Source of the DNA: Pleodorina starrii
Taxonomy: Eukaryota; Chlorophyta; Chlorophyceae; Chlamydomonadales; Volvocaceae
Length of the DNA stretch: 64,000 nucleotides
Assembly: GCA_030267565.1 (NCBI GenBank)
Contig: BRXU01000038.1
Location: 310,001-374,000 of the forward strand
Reading direction: 5' to 3'
The translations under genes and the position numbers were made by a program. Positions 50,775 through 61,833 of this stretch are shown one piece after another (position 1 is the first letter of the stretch; every line of letters starts with the position of its first letter). The notes under the pieces are model-generated. The model was given only the letters and a program-made list of their open reading frames with translations, was not told where the DNA came from and did no database searches.

Positions 50775-53700
50775 TTACAGCAGGGCTCCGACGCCAGTGC
50801 CCGCCTTGGCCACATTCTTGGGCTTCTTGCCGTTCTGCGGGAGACAAGGCCAAGCGGGGCGAGGTTCTGGGGGTGACGGCGACCGAGACCAATGTGACGG
50901 AGACGGCGGTCAAAATGTGCGAGGACAGGGCAAAAATAATAAAAGAGTGGAGAACGAATACTCTGGCTTAGTACGACACGAAGGCGACGGTGGACCAGCC
51001 GACCACGCGGCCCCTGATGGCAGCGGAGAGAGCCCATGCCACCCAAGGGCACCGCCTGGCGACCCGCGGGTCGGCCCTTCCTCCCGCTCCGTCATTGCGG
51101 CCGCGGCGGCAGGGGGCCGGCGGTAGCGACGTTTCACTCTCTCTCCCATAGCCTCTTTCCCCGCCCTCAGCCCTCCTCCATCTCACGTTGTCCGCCTTTT
51201 CCTTGTCCGCACCGATGGACAGCAAGTACTTGACCAACTCCACGTGCCCCTTCTCCGCAGCCAGGTAGAGGGGCGTGGCGCCGTCCTGAGGGGAGGGGGG
51301 CGGAGGAAGGGCATGGACGGGGCAGGAAGCGGTTTGAGCAGGAACATGTGGAGGGTGGGTCACGGGGTGAGCGCGCAAGCGGAAGCCCTAACAGCTTGTC
51401 GGGCCAGACACCCGGGGCACGGCCTTTGACCCAATCCTCCGACCCCGCGTCACGCCAGGTCCACCCTGACGCCCGCTCCGCGCCAAAACCAACCGACTCA
51501 TTCAGCCAAAGCGCCATGCCCTTATTTTCAACGCTCCCTGCCTGCCCCTCTCCGCCCACTCACTTCCAGGGGAAGGTCCTTGTCCACCCCAGCCTCCACG
51601 AGAGCCTTGACCACGTCCAAGTGGCCAGCCAGCGACGCGCTGTGCAGGGGCGTGTAGCCACCCTGCGCAGGGGACAGGGGACAGTGGCGGTGGGACAGCC
51701 GCAAGCACGGGTTGGCTGTTGGCGTATAGGAATGGCGCGCGGGAAGGTCTGGGCGGTGCGGGCAGGGCAGGCGGTTGGCAGACACGCGCTTCGGCCTGCA
51801 GACCACACCGTCTTCGGAGGGGCTTACGCGGCAAGCGGCGGCGGAAAAGCACATAAGCAGAACGCGCTCAGGTACATTATTCAGGAGGCACGCACCCGCG
51901 CAACGATCTTTGATACCGGAACTCATGAACGAGCTGAACCGAAATCCCCCGACAGCACGCTGTTTCGTGTGCCGTACACCCTGCAGTACACACCTTGAGC
52001 TTGATGAGCTTGTTTGCTCCCTTGGATGCCAGCAACTTGACAACCTCCACCCGGTTGTTCTGAGCCGCCACGTAAATGGGCGTGGCGCCGCTCTGTAGGG
52101 AAGACATTATAAGAGGCAAGAGGGTCGGGGAGGCGACGGTGTCAGCGGCAGCCAGCAGGGGGGCGGCAAAGGGGGCGGCAAGTGCGGACGGCGAATGAGA
52201 TTAGCGCCTCGGGGAGCGGCAAGTGCTAGCTGCAGGCCCCACTCTGGTTTCCGAAATCGGGTAGGGCGCACCGGCAAAAGCAGCGAAAGCAACAAACACG
52301 CCCGTGTCCCGGCCAACGCCGCGGGGCTACTGCCGCACACGCACCCAGGAGCGTGAGATGGATGCGCATGGATGGACGTCCACAATGAGGACTCGCAGCG
52401 TTACCAAACCAGGATCACATCATACTGTAACGGGTCGTTGGAGTTGTGCGCTTATGCCAGCGCTAGGGATGCCACACCCTCATCCACGTCCATCCGCCTT
52501 CGCACACATACCGGTACACACCAAGCGCACCGGCGGGACGGGCCCGCTTCCGGTATCGATACGATACCGGTGCCGGTGCTGTACTTTTCAGCAGGCCCGC
52601 CGCCGCGATGTTGGTGCAAGCAGTCCGCAGCCCGCAGTCTCACACTCCATTCTGGGTCCACTTGTGAACGCCCGCGTCTCTGTCCCATCGCTGCAGTCTC
52701 TTTTTTCACAGTTCACCAAATTGACATTCTGCGCCAGCTGTGACACGACGCACCTGGAACGTGCACTCCATGTTGGCCCCCGCCTCCAGCAGAATCTTGA
52801 CCACGTCCATGTGGCCCCGCTCGCCGGAAATGTACAGCGGGGTGGCCTTGTCCTGTGTTTCGAGGTTACGGTATGATGGATGGATTTGGGTTTCGGCGGG
52901 AGGTTGGAACAAAAGAAGGTTGCAAAGGGAGCAACAGACGTTCCCAGCCGCAGTTGGGAGTGCAGCGAGGCGCGGCCGCAGCAGCAGCGACATAAGCGCA
53001 GCGCGTCAAGCTGTCCAATCCGCGGCACGAAGCACCCGAGCATTATAGGTGTGCCGCAGCGTAAACTGCATCGTACCGAATCGTGTTAAGACGCAAAAGG
53101 TTGTATGCGGTGCGAGGAAGGTGACGCCCACAGCCCAATGGCTCATCAGGCCCGCAGTCGCCCCGGATCCCAGTCCCACTGGAGGGCCGAGCCCAGGCCC
53201 GCCCTTTTCCCCAACGCAGCCGCGATGTGCCGCGAGAGATTTGCAAGCGTTAACCAAACCAATTTCTATCCAAGGGCTAGCACCATACAAATACAAACCT
53301 AGCCACGCCCTCTCGGCGCCCCCCCCCCCCGAAAACGGAGCTCCCTACGCAACGACACGCTCTCCGCACCTTGCGCGACGCGTTCCTGTTGGCCCCCGCC
53401 TTGATCAGCAACTCGACGCACTTGACGTGGTTGTTCTGTGACGCGATGTACAAGGGCGTGGCTCCGCTCTGCAGGGGGGTGGGGCGGGCGGTATCGAGGG
53501 GCGGGGCGGGGCGTGTGTGGGACAAGGGTTCACACACGGGGCATCGGTCGCCTCCAGTGCAGTGCAGTGCACGGCCAGCGGGCCCGTTGGCTCTACCCTT
53601 CCAGAGTCTGGGGCCCACTGTAACTCTGGGGCCCACTGTAACAAACAACCACACACGAGGCATGATGGATTTGGGAGCAATGTCCGGTTCCAGGCACGAT

Positions 53701-56700
53701 AGTATGACACGCACCGAGGCCAGAGAGCCTCCGCATGGGGGATACAAGTATGGAAAATTCAAAGATAGGCGGGCTGACAGATAGACAGGCTGAAGAGTTC
53801 GCGCGCGTCGACCCCTAGGTCCCACGCTGCTGGGCAATGGAGTGCTACCCCTGGGTCGTGAGTCCCTCGCTGCTGGTCCCTGCTGTCGCGGGTCCCTCGC
53901 TGCTGCGCTACCAGGGCGCCCACGCATGTGTACACATACGTCAGGTACCGATACCACTCCAGTATCGGTTATTGATATCGTTAAATCTCCAGCCCGGCTA
54001 TATATCATGTATCCTGAACGACCCACGGGTCATTTTACGCTCATCCAGACACGGTTTTCCCATGACGGCGCGATGCGGCGCGGCAAGGCGCCCGCCCACG
54101 CACCTCCATTCCCAGCTCCGTGTTCGCCTTCGCGTCCACCAGCAGCTGTAGGCAGTCGTCGTAGCCCTTCTCGGCCGCCAGGTACATGGGCGTCGCGCCG
54201 TCCTGGAGCGAGGTTCAGAGTGTACAAAGGTGATGGTTTGGGTGCTGGTGGTTTGGGAGTGTGACATGCGTCAATACTCAATAGTAACTGGTTGAATCAG
54301 CCAGGCATCAAGCCTCTAGGTAGTCAAGGAGGGCGGGAACGCGCGGCCGAGGGAGAGGGCCAGGCGATTACGACCGATTGTTGACATTTAGGAAGTGGAG
54401 GGCGGCTGGGTCGTCGTGACTGTCGGCAGGGGGACAATGACGGCGGCATCGCAGCGTCACGGTCCCTACTTCTAGTATTATTGTATTGCTGCTGCCAAAT
54501 AGGCTGCCCGGAGCCCCGGGCGTCTCCTTACCTTGAGCCCCAGGTTCTTGTCGGACCCCGCCGCCAGCAGCATCTTGACGCACTCGGTGTGGTGGTTGAG
54601 CACAGCGATGCACAGCGGCGTGTGGCCGTCCTTCTGCGGAGGTCGGAATGTATCCACGGGAGGGCGGCCGTGGGGCGGACTCGCGAGAGAGCGGCAGTGG
54701 AAGCGCGCACGGCGCAACGCAATGTGCAGGCAAACGCCAACTGCGGAATGACCAAGAGGGCCAACCGAGCGGCCGGGGCAGACAGAACATCCCTTTCGTG
54801 TCCCGTCCAGGCCCCTCGGCAGGCTTCTCCTTCCTTGCATCGCATCCCCTGAAAGCAATCGCGGTCCATTACAACCCAGTTGACTCCAGCCAAACCAAAC
54901 CCAAAGCTCAGGGCAACGAACCCCGAACCGAAAACCAATACCAGGAGTGTCAAGTGTGCCTTGCGGCCCTGGCCTGCGCTGCAGCCGCAACCAGCGCCCC
55001 GCACCCGCCGCCCCCCAGGTAACTGCGTTGCGTTCCCTCGCCCCGGGCCGTTCTTATTGCACCCCCGCCCTTCGCCGCTGCTGCCACAATCGACCGACCC
55101 ATGGGACGGACCTTGAGCTTGACGTTCTTGTCCGCCCCCGCCTCAAGCAGCAGCTTAAGCGGATCCACCTTGCCCTTCTCCGCAGCCACATACAGAGGCG
55201 TCGCGCCGTCCTGTGTTGGATGGTATGGTGGGTGGGTAAGTGCGCGGGCGCGGGTCGGCGCGTGGGCGTGAGCCAACGTTAAGAGGCACCGCAAGTCAGC
55301 GAGCGAAAAGAACGGAAAAGCGCGTGCCGGTGGGCCGGCGCATCCGCGCCAGCGGAAACGATGCAGAGGGGGCAGAGGGACACGGCGGGCGTCGCGCAGT
55401 GCAGGCGACAGCGAAAGAGGACGCCCTGGAACGCCAACGCCTCTAGAAGCAAGGGGAGGCGACGCACGTGCGCGCACGGGTTGGGTTTGCGGCCGTTGGG
55501 TTGCCACAAAGGCCCTGGCTGGGAGGCCCGATGAGTTCAGGTGTCGCACTCCGCATCGCACTCACGCTGAAGGAGCACTCCTTGTTCGCGCCCTTCTCCA
55601 GCAGGAACTGGATGACTTCGGTGTGGCCGTTCATGGCAGCCGTGTGGAGCGGCGCGCAGCCGCTCTGAGGATGGGTGAAGTGGGCAATGCGGGCAAGACA
55701 TTGGAGGCAGATGGAATAACGAACCGACAGGATATTGACCTTATCGTATGCACGTGACAGGACAAGGGTGATACGGGCGGGGCGAGCGGGCGATGCGGCG
55801 GGGTGCGGCACGCCACATGATAAAGCGGAGGCCATGACGGTGCGGGCCGCGCACTGGTACTTCGGCCTGCGAGGTGTCACATCCCATCCCATCGCAACGC
55901 ATCCACCGCGTGCTCGACATGCACACGGGCAGCTTGCCGCGCTGCAAGACACAGGGGAAGCGCCTCGCCCTCCTAGTTGCCCAGAGGGCCGCGCAGGACG
56001 CCCAATTACGGTAGCTCTGGAAGTGAAATCTCAAGAAGCGATAGAAGCGCTGTAAGTGGAATCTCTGGGCGCGCATGCGCGGGCGCGGGCTCCTCGACCT
56101 CTCGCCCTCCTTTCTGTACCCGCCACGGGCCGCCATCCAAAACTTCCTTCACTGGAGACGCACGGCGGAAGCCGCAGAGCGAGCCTCGTCGCGCGCGCCG
56201 CGGCTCGGCGAAGGACCCGCGCCCTAACCAATCGCGCGGCTTCCGGTGCTGCGCTGCAGTCTCGCCCCTCGCCCCCTCCCCGTACTCACGTTCTTCGCGC
56301 CATTGATGGGCGCCCCGGCCGCCAACAGAGCACGAGCCACCTCAAGATGGCCCTTCTGGCAGGCCACGAACAGCGCCGTTGCGTTGTCCTGTGGTAGGGC
56401 CGCGGAAGGGGTAACGGGCGACGCATCTTGGGTTGGCGGGTACGCGGGCTAATGGGCGCGAGTGAGCCCGGTTGGACCGGAAAACGGGGAACGTGACAAG
56501 TGAAAGGGGACGTGGGCGCCGAATGACCCACGGGACGGTCGGTGCGGATCGCAGGCCCCACGATCTCACGCTGGGTTGGTTCTTAAATGGCTGGTCGCTG
56601 CAGCCAGCACCATTGCTGCAACCAAATTTCAAATCTTCTCCCACGCTGGTTGGGACGCACAAGTCGCGGGACGCCGTGACCGCAACTGCCTCCTCGCCCA

Positions 56701-58844
56701 GCGTCCTTGAGCACCAAGGCGCCATTCTTTCCAAAGCGCCCCAGCTCCAAGCCCGCCAGCCCGCTTTTTCCGCCAAGCCCCGAGCCACGACCAACCCCGC
56801 CTCACACCCTCACACACAGGCACCACCAAGTGCTTGGGTTTCGGTCCCTAAAGCCCTGAATCCCGCTTCAGGTAATGCACGTTTCGGGCAATGCAACCCC
56901 GTTCCCTCGCTGCTCCTCCGCTGCGCTTGTTTCGCCGCATTGCCCGCCTCTTCCTGGCCTGGCCCTCGCCGCCGCCCCCGCACTCACGTTCTTCTCGTCC
57001 GCCAGCTGCGTGTTTGCTCCCTGGTCGATCAGCTCCTGTACCAGCCCCACATCACCCGTCTCCGCTGCCTTGAGCAGCCGCTGGTCCATCTCCTCCACCG
57101 GGAGCAGCTTCTCCACGCCCAGCTTCTTGGCAAGCCCCAGCATGTGGCGACGGTGCGCGCCGGCCACGCGCGCCAGGTCCTGTGCAGCAGGGTGCGCAGC
57201 GTGCGGGGTGCACGAGAGGTAAATGTGCAGGCGATGAGCAAGGCGAACCGCAGCGAAGCGGGGGAGGTGCCGGGTGGTGCGGGAGGCAGAGTCCGTGGGA
57301 GGTGCGGAGGGTGAGCGATGCGAGGGTGACGAGGGTGACGAGGTGCTCGAGGTGATCTACAGCCAGTGGGCGGAAAGGCCCCAGTCAGATGCGTGGTGGT
57401 GGGTGAACGAGGTCGTGTGCTTGACTCTACGGCCGTGCAAGCGGTGGGCCCAGTCTTTTAGGATCTCTGCGCGTGCGCGAGCCCGGAACCCGAGTGAGTG
57501 ATCACCACATTCGGAACCTCGCCGGAGGCCTGCAGCCCGTGACGCTGCCCCTCCTGTTTGCAGGTGGGACTCGCCGAGGCTGTGGCCGCCCGCCGTCGCC
57601 CGGTCCCAGCCCGGGGCAGCCCGTCCCAGCACCACCACGCCCGCTCGCCCTGGCCGCCCCTTCTCTGATCAAGCGAACGAGCCCGCCGAGCCGCCCGCCC
57701 CTCCCCCGGGTGTCGTCCCAGTCACCCCACCGACCTGCAGCGCCTCCAGCAGCGCAGTGGGTTGCAGCTGGTCGAGCTGCTTCCAGCAAAAGTAGCTGTA
57801 CACCGCCCACACGCGGTCGCCCTCGCTCCAGGCCTGGTAGACGCCCGTGTGGGCCTCCTCCAGGTACGACAGCAGCCAGGGCTTGGTGGGCGCCTCCTCC
57901 AGAATGCTCTTGCTCTTCCACATGTTGACAGCCATCTCGAACAGCTGGCCAACCATCTCGTCCAGGCCCTCCGAAACCAACATGCTGCCCGTCTTGACCG
58001 CCGCAGCCAGCGGCTCCAGAATGTTGTCCAGCAGGTCACCCGCCTCCTGCCCCAGGATCTTCTTGTAGATCTGCGAAGCCGTCTTGTCCTCCGTGGATTT
58101 GAGCATGGCGTCAACCACCATGCCCAGCCAGGCCTCCAGCGACAGCCAGTTGCACAGCTGCTCGGAGCGACCGTGGCGCGCCATGCGCTCCGCCAGGGTC
58201 CACACGCGGCTGAAGTACTCTCGCCCCGCGACCATCTCGCGGCGGGTGATGCGGTCGATGACGTCCGCAGCGATGGCGCAATACGGCGACTTGTGGCCCT
58301 TGCGCTTGAGCGCGCGTGTGGCCTTGACGAGCAGCAGGCGCACGATGCCGTCGGCCGGCAGCGAGTGGAAGGTGGGGATGATAATCATGGCGCGCGCGCG
58401 CATGTAGAAGACCTTGCTGCGCATGACCTCCACCATGGGGGAGGAGCTGTACTGCGGCACACAGCACCAATCGATCCAGGCGTACTGGAGGCCTCCCGTC
58501 TCCCGCAGCCGCGTGAGAACCTCACACAGCTCTGAAAACTGCTGCTCCAGCATGGGCGAGTAGCCGTGCTGCAGCTTGGCGGGCTTGGACGCGCCCCAAC
58601 GCCACGAAAGCACCGCGGTCTGATCCCACAGACCATCCTCGACTTCGGAATAGGGCACGTTGAGGCAGGCCGAGGGGGGCACCTCCTCGTAGACCTTCAG
58701 ATTGGTCCAAGCCAGCACGTTGGTTATCTTTAGGAGGCGCATGGGCGCCTGTTTGAGGGACGCGGGCATGCCATAGTGCAGGTCCGCCACGCAGTCAGGC
58801 AGCTCGTCTAGAGGCCGGTTTTCCTGGATGGACGCAAGGACGTT
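50775..58844 (-). CDS. HET-like domain fused to eleven ankyrin repeats (5' end incomplete)
   Basis: Exons 5' to 3': 58844-57735, 57179-56988, 56388-56290, 55664-55566, 55210-55112, 54630-54532 (high edge may be 54633), 54202-54104, 53468-53370, 52852-52754, 52092-51994, 51662-51564, 51285-51187, 50834-50775. All are phase 0, with 783 codons visible. Exon 1 here (370 residues) carries LSWRWG at 79-84 and YAWIDWCCVPQ at 121-131, followed by MRSKVFYMRARAMIIIP. This is the pattern of HET (heterokaryon-incompatibility) domains: LSYxWG, then WIDxLCIxQ, then a helix and strand. The rest of that exon is helical. The next exon contains the first ankyrin repeat (LLKAAETGDVGLVQELIDQG). The following ten exons are each exactly one 33-residue repeat (for example DGATPLYLAAEKGHVELVKY). 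The gene ends NGKKPKNVAK plus a short tail. There are no membrane segments. An acceptor CACAG precedes 58844 with no in-frame ATG before the first motif, so at least one 5' exon is missing. Confidence 0.9.
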
Positions 58845-61833
58845 CTGTGGAAAGGGAGGAGGGAGAAGGAGGAAGAGGGGGCGAGGGAAGGGACCTTGTG
58901 TTGGAGGGTGACAAGACGGTTGGTACGCTGTGTATGTTGTTACAACCGAGTGGGATTGCGAGGTTGGGTTTCCAGGCAGCTGTGTTTGCAGGAAGGGTGG
59001 CGCTGGCTTAGGTGAGCGGGGTTGGGAAGCAGGCGTGGGTGGGTTGATTGGCGCGTGCCGGGAAGAGGTATCGGAACTGGAGCATCAGTACGGCAGCAGC
59101 GGGAGTGGGAGCGAGGGCTGTCAGACAGGAATGGAGCGGATGCGTGCTATGGATCTGATAGGGCTTCCGGCACACACGCATACAGCTTGCTCTGCCGTGA
59201 GGCGCGCGCGGTCCAATAATGCAAGGTCCGAGGCCGTAATGCTAGGTGTGAGGATGCCACGCCCAGCGTACGCGCCCGACCCATCGTGCCCAAACATCGG
59301 CAAGGGTGGAAACGTTCCCCGACAGGAGCCAGCTTGGTGCCTGGCACCGGCTTCAAACATGGCTGGCAGGGTGCAGACTGGCAAGATGGTACGCGCGTCT
59401 TCGGACGTAGAATACGCGTTACGAAGGCTTGGTCCCAAGACAGGACGCAAGCTCATGCCTGACCCATCACTGCCAATACAACAGCAAAGCGGCTGCGCAA
59501 GGCGTGCCGAGAACTGGACGCAGCGAGGCAGTCTGTCGTGTGCCTGAACGGTATGCAACGGTTCGCGGGACGGCGGCCTCCGACACATGTGAGGCCACCC
59601 AATTCGTCGATCAACAGGGAACAATTAGAAAGTACAGATGACCTTGCAGCGAGAGGTCTACAATTCACCTCTTCTCTGGGCGGAAGGGGCGCCAAGCTTG
59701 GCCGTGCCTGGCTTGCATTTGAGTCCTACAGGTAAATAACATGGCAGCCGTATTCCACAATTAACAACTTCCACGAAGACGGTTGGGTCGACCCTGCCGA
59801 AGCCAGCGCGAGCATGCGGGAGCCACAGGCCCTCTTATCCCCAGAGCATATCACTTACAACTGAAGCTCCACACCCCATCCTCTCACTCCCAAAAGGCGC
59901 GCGTAAGCTGTAGCCAGTCCTTTTACTGTGACCTTATAAGCATGTCCACGTGAAACCATGAAGACGTCATATCCACAGTACTTTAAGCTCCTCAACACAT
60001 AAGCTTGGTGCTAGAATTCGGCAAGTTTCCTGGGTATGCGCCGCCCCGCGTGGAGAGCTCTTCGAATGTCTTGCAAGCGCCTGCTAGGTATGAAAACGTC
60101 AATTGATCGTGTACGCCTGCGTCTGTGCGAAGGACCGAGCTCCAAAAAAATACGTTATAACGCGTTTGTGCTCACAGGGTGATCAAAAGCCGGAAGCATC
60201 GTACGACAGGTCGTCCAAACACTTTGCAGTCTTACCTTGAGGGCTTCGAGCCCTTGTAGAGCTTATGTATACAAGAATAGCATGATCTGTGAGGAATGCG
60301 CTCTCGGAAAAACATATCCAACCCGACATCGTTTTCAGCTTTTCTGCGGTCCTGATATGCCAATCCACTGGCAGACAGAAAGCCCTAGTCTCCCGGTTGT
60401 GGAATGTCGGGGGAAATCGAGGCGGCGAACGGCATTGTGATTGGTATGACCGCGGGTGACCGGCGACACAGTCATTGATGTGTATGACAGGTGGTCGGCC
60501 AGGAATGGAGGCCGACCATAACAGGTTGCCTCCGTAGGAGTTTGCTCCCACGACTGAATGTCGAGCTACATTTCAGTTGCGCACCAGCCACGGCATGAAT
60601 GGTGCAGACAAAGTGCAATACGACCCCACCCTACCCCACCACCTGCTCTCACCACAACCCACCAGCCTCGGAGCTCCGTGACCCTGTCGTGAAAGGCCGC
60701 CACTTAGCCAACGCACCCAGTGAAGATTTCACTGGTTGCGGGCGAGCGACAGCGAGCATGTCCCAATCCGTCAGTGTCGGCCCGGATACACCCTGCTCGC
60801 CGCCCTGCCCTGTGCTACCACCTGCTGCGCCTACCAGCAATCATCGCGCCAAAATACAATCATATGGAGAAATGTGCTATAAGCGCAAAACCGATAATTC
60901 CCTTGGGGCCTATGTGCTGCTTCCGACAAATGTGTGCGCAAAGTTACCCCAGAACCCGGTCGTACATGCTGGTCGCGCAATGCCGACCCGCCTGTTCGCC
61001 CTGAAGCACACCGAAGCGGCCCCCTTTGCGTCCCAAGCACCAGGGCAGATGCTTATGGCGCTTTTTGCGGCGCATCACTTTGCCCAGGCGCAGCCTGCAC
61101 GAAGCAGATATTATACTACCTAGCAGGTTTTCAAAAACTGTTATAACCAGTCCTGCCTGCGCGACGATAGGCACAGCTACGGCACCAGGCACCCGCACCA
61201 TCCAGCCGCTCCCGACCCGCCAACCGATCACTCTCTCGTGCGCGCAGCTGCGGATAAGGCCTGACAACTCCGCCCAAGAGTTCTGGTCATGGGGGCGTTA
61301 CGTTGACTCCAGCCGACACCTCGATCGTGGGCCGCTCTTCACAGCGGCGGCGGGTGTTAAAGCGGACGATATGAGGGTGCTGACGGCAGCGAACGGTCGG
61401 GGCTTTTTGAGGTTTCGTGTCGCTTCAGGCGCGCCGGTACTCGTCCTTGGATTTTTCACTGTTGTGTGTTGGCTGTGACTCAGGGGAGAGTCCCCTGCTG
61501 TGACTGGTCTCAGGCGGGTGTGAGCTTTGAGGTGGTGCAGTGGGTACAGCGGCATGAACCACGCCCAAAACACACGGCTGACAGCTGCGAAAGCGAGGTA
61601 AGGGGGCGACCGAACTGTACGGCGGTTACAGTTAAGGCAAGGACGAGCATTTCAGTCTCATTCGCAAATGGACAGCTGTGCAGCCCTTAATTTGCTATAC
61701 AGCGAGACCGGATATGTCGTAAGAGGTAAATGAGTACCTGGAGTTTGCCAAATCGACGGTGGTCAGAAAGACGTTAGGAGAACCGAGGACGTCACGGATT
61801 TCGTTTGTCATCATCAAACGCCGCTGCGTACCG
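58845..61833. other. Spacer between the HET-ankyrin gene and the last gene
   Basis: The missing first exon(s) and promoter of the HET-ankyrin gene (-) should lie in the right-going part, and the promoter of the plus-strand gene near 61.5-61.8 kb. Composition drops in GC between 59.7 and 60.5 kb. I could not identify a coding exon with confidence. Confidence 0.45.

Noticed and set aside
50774..50780. TGTAA polyadenylation signal at the HET-ankyrin stop
   Set aside because: On the minus strand TGTAA overlaps the stop codon itself, with no spacing that would make it a credible 3'-end signal.
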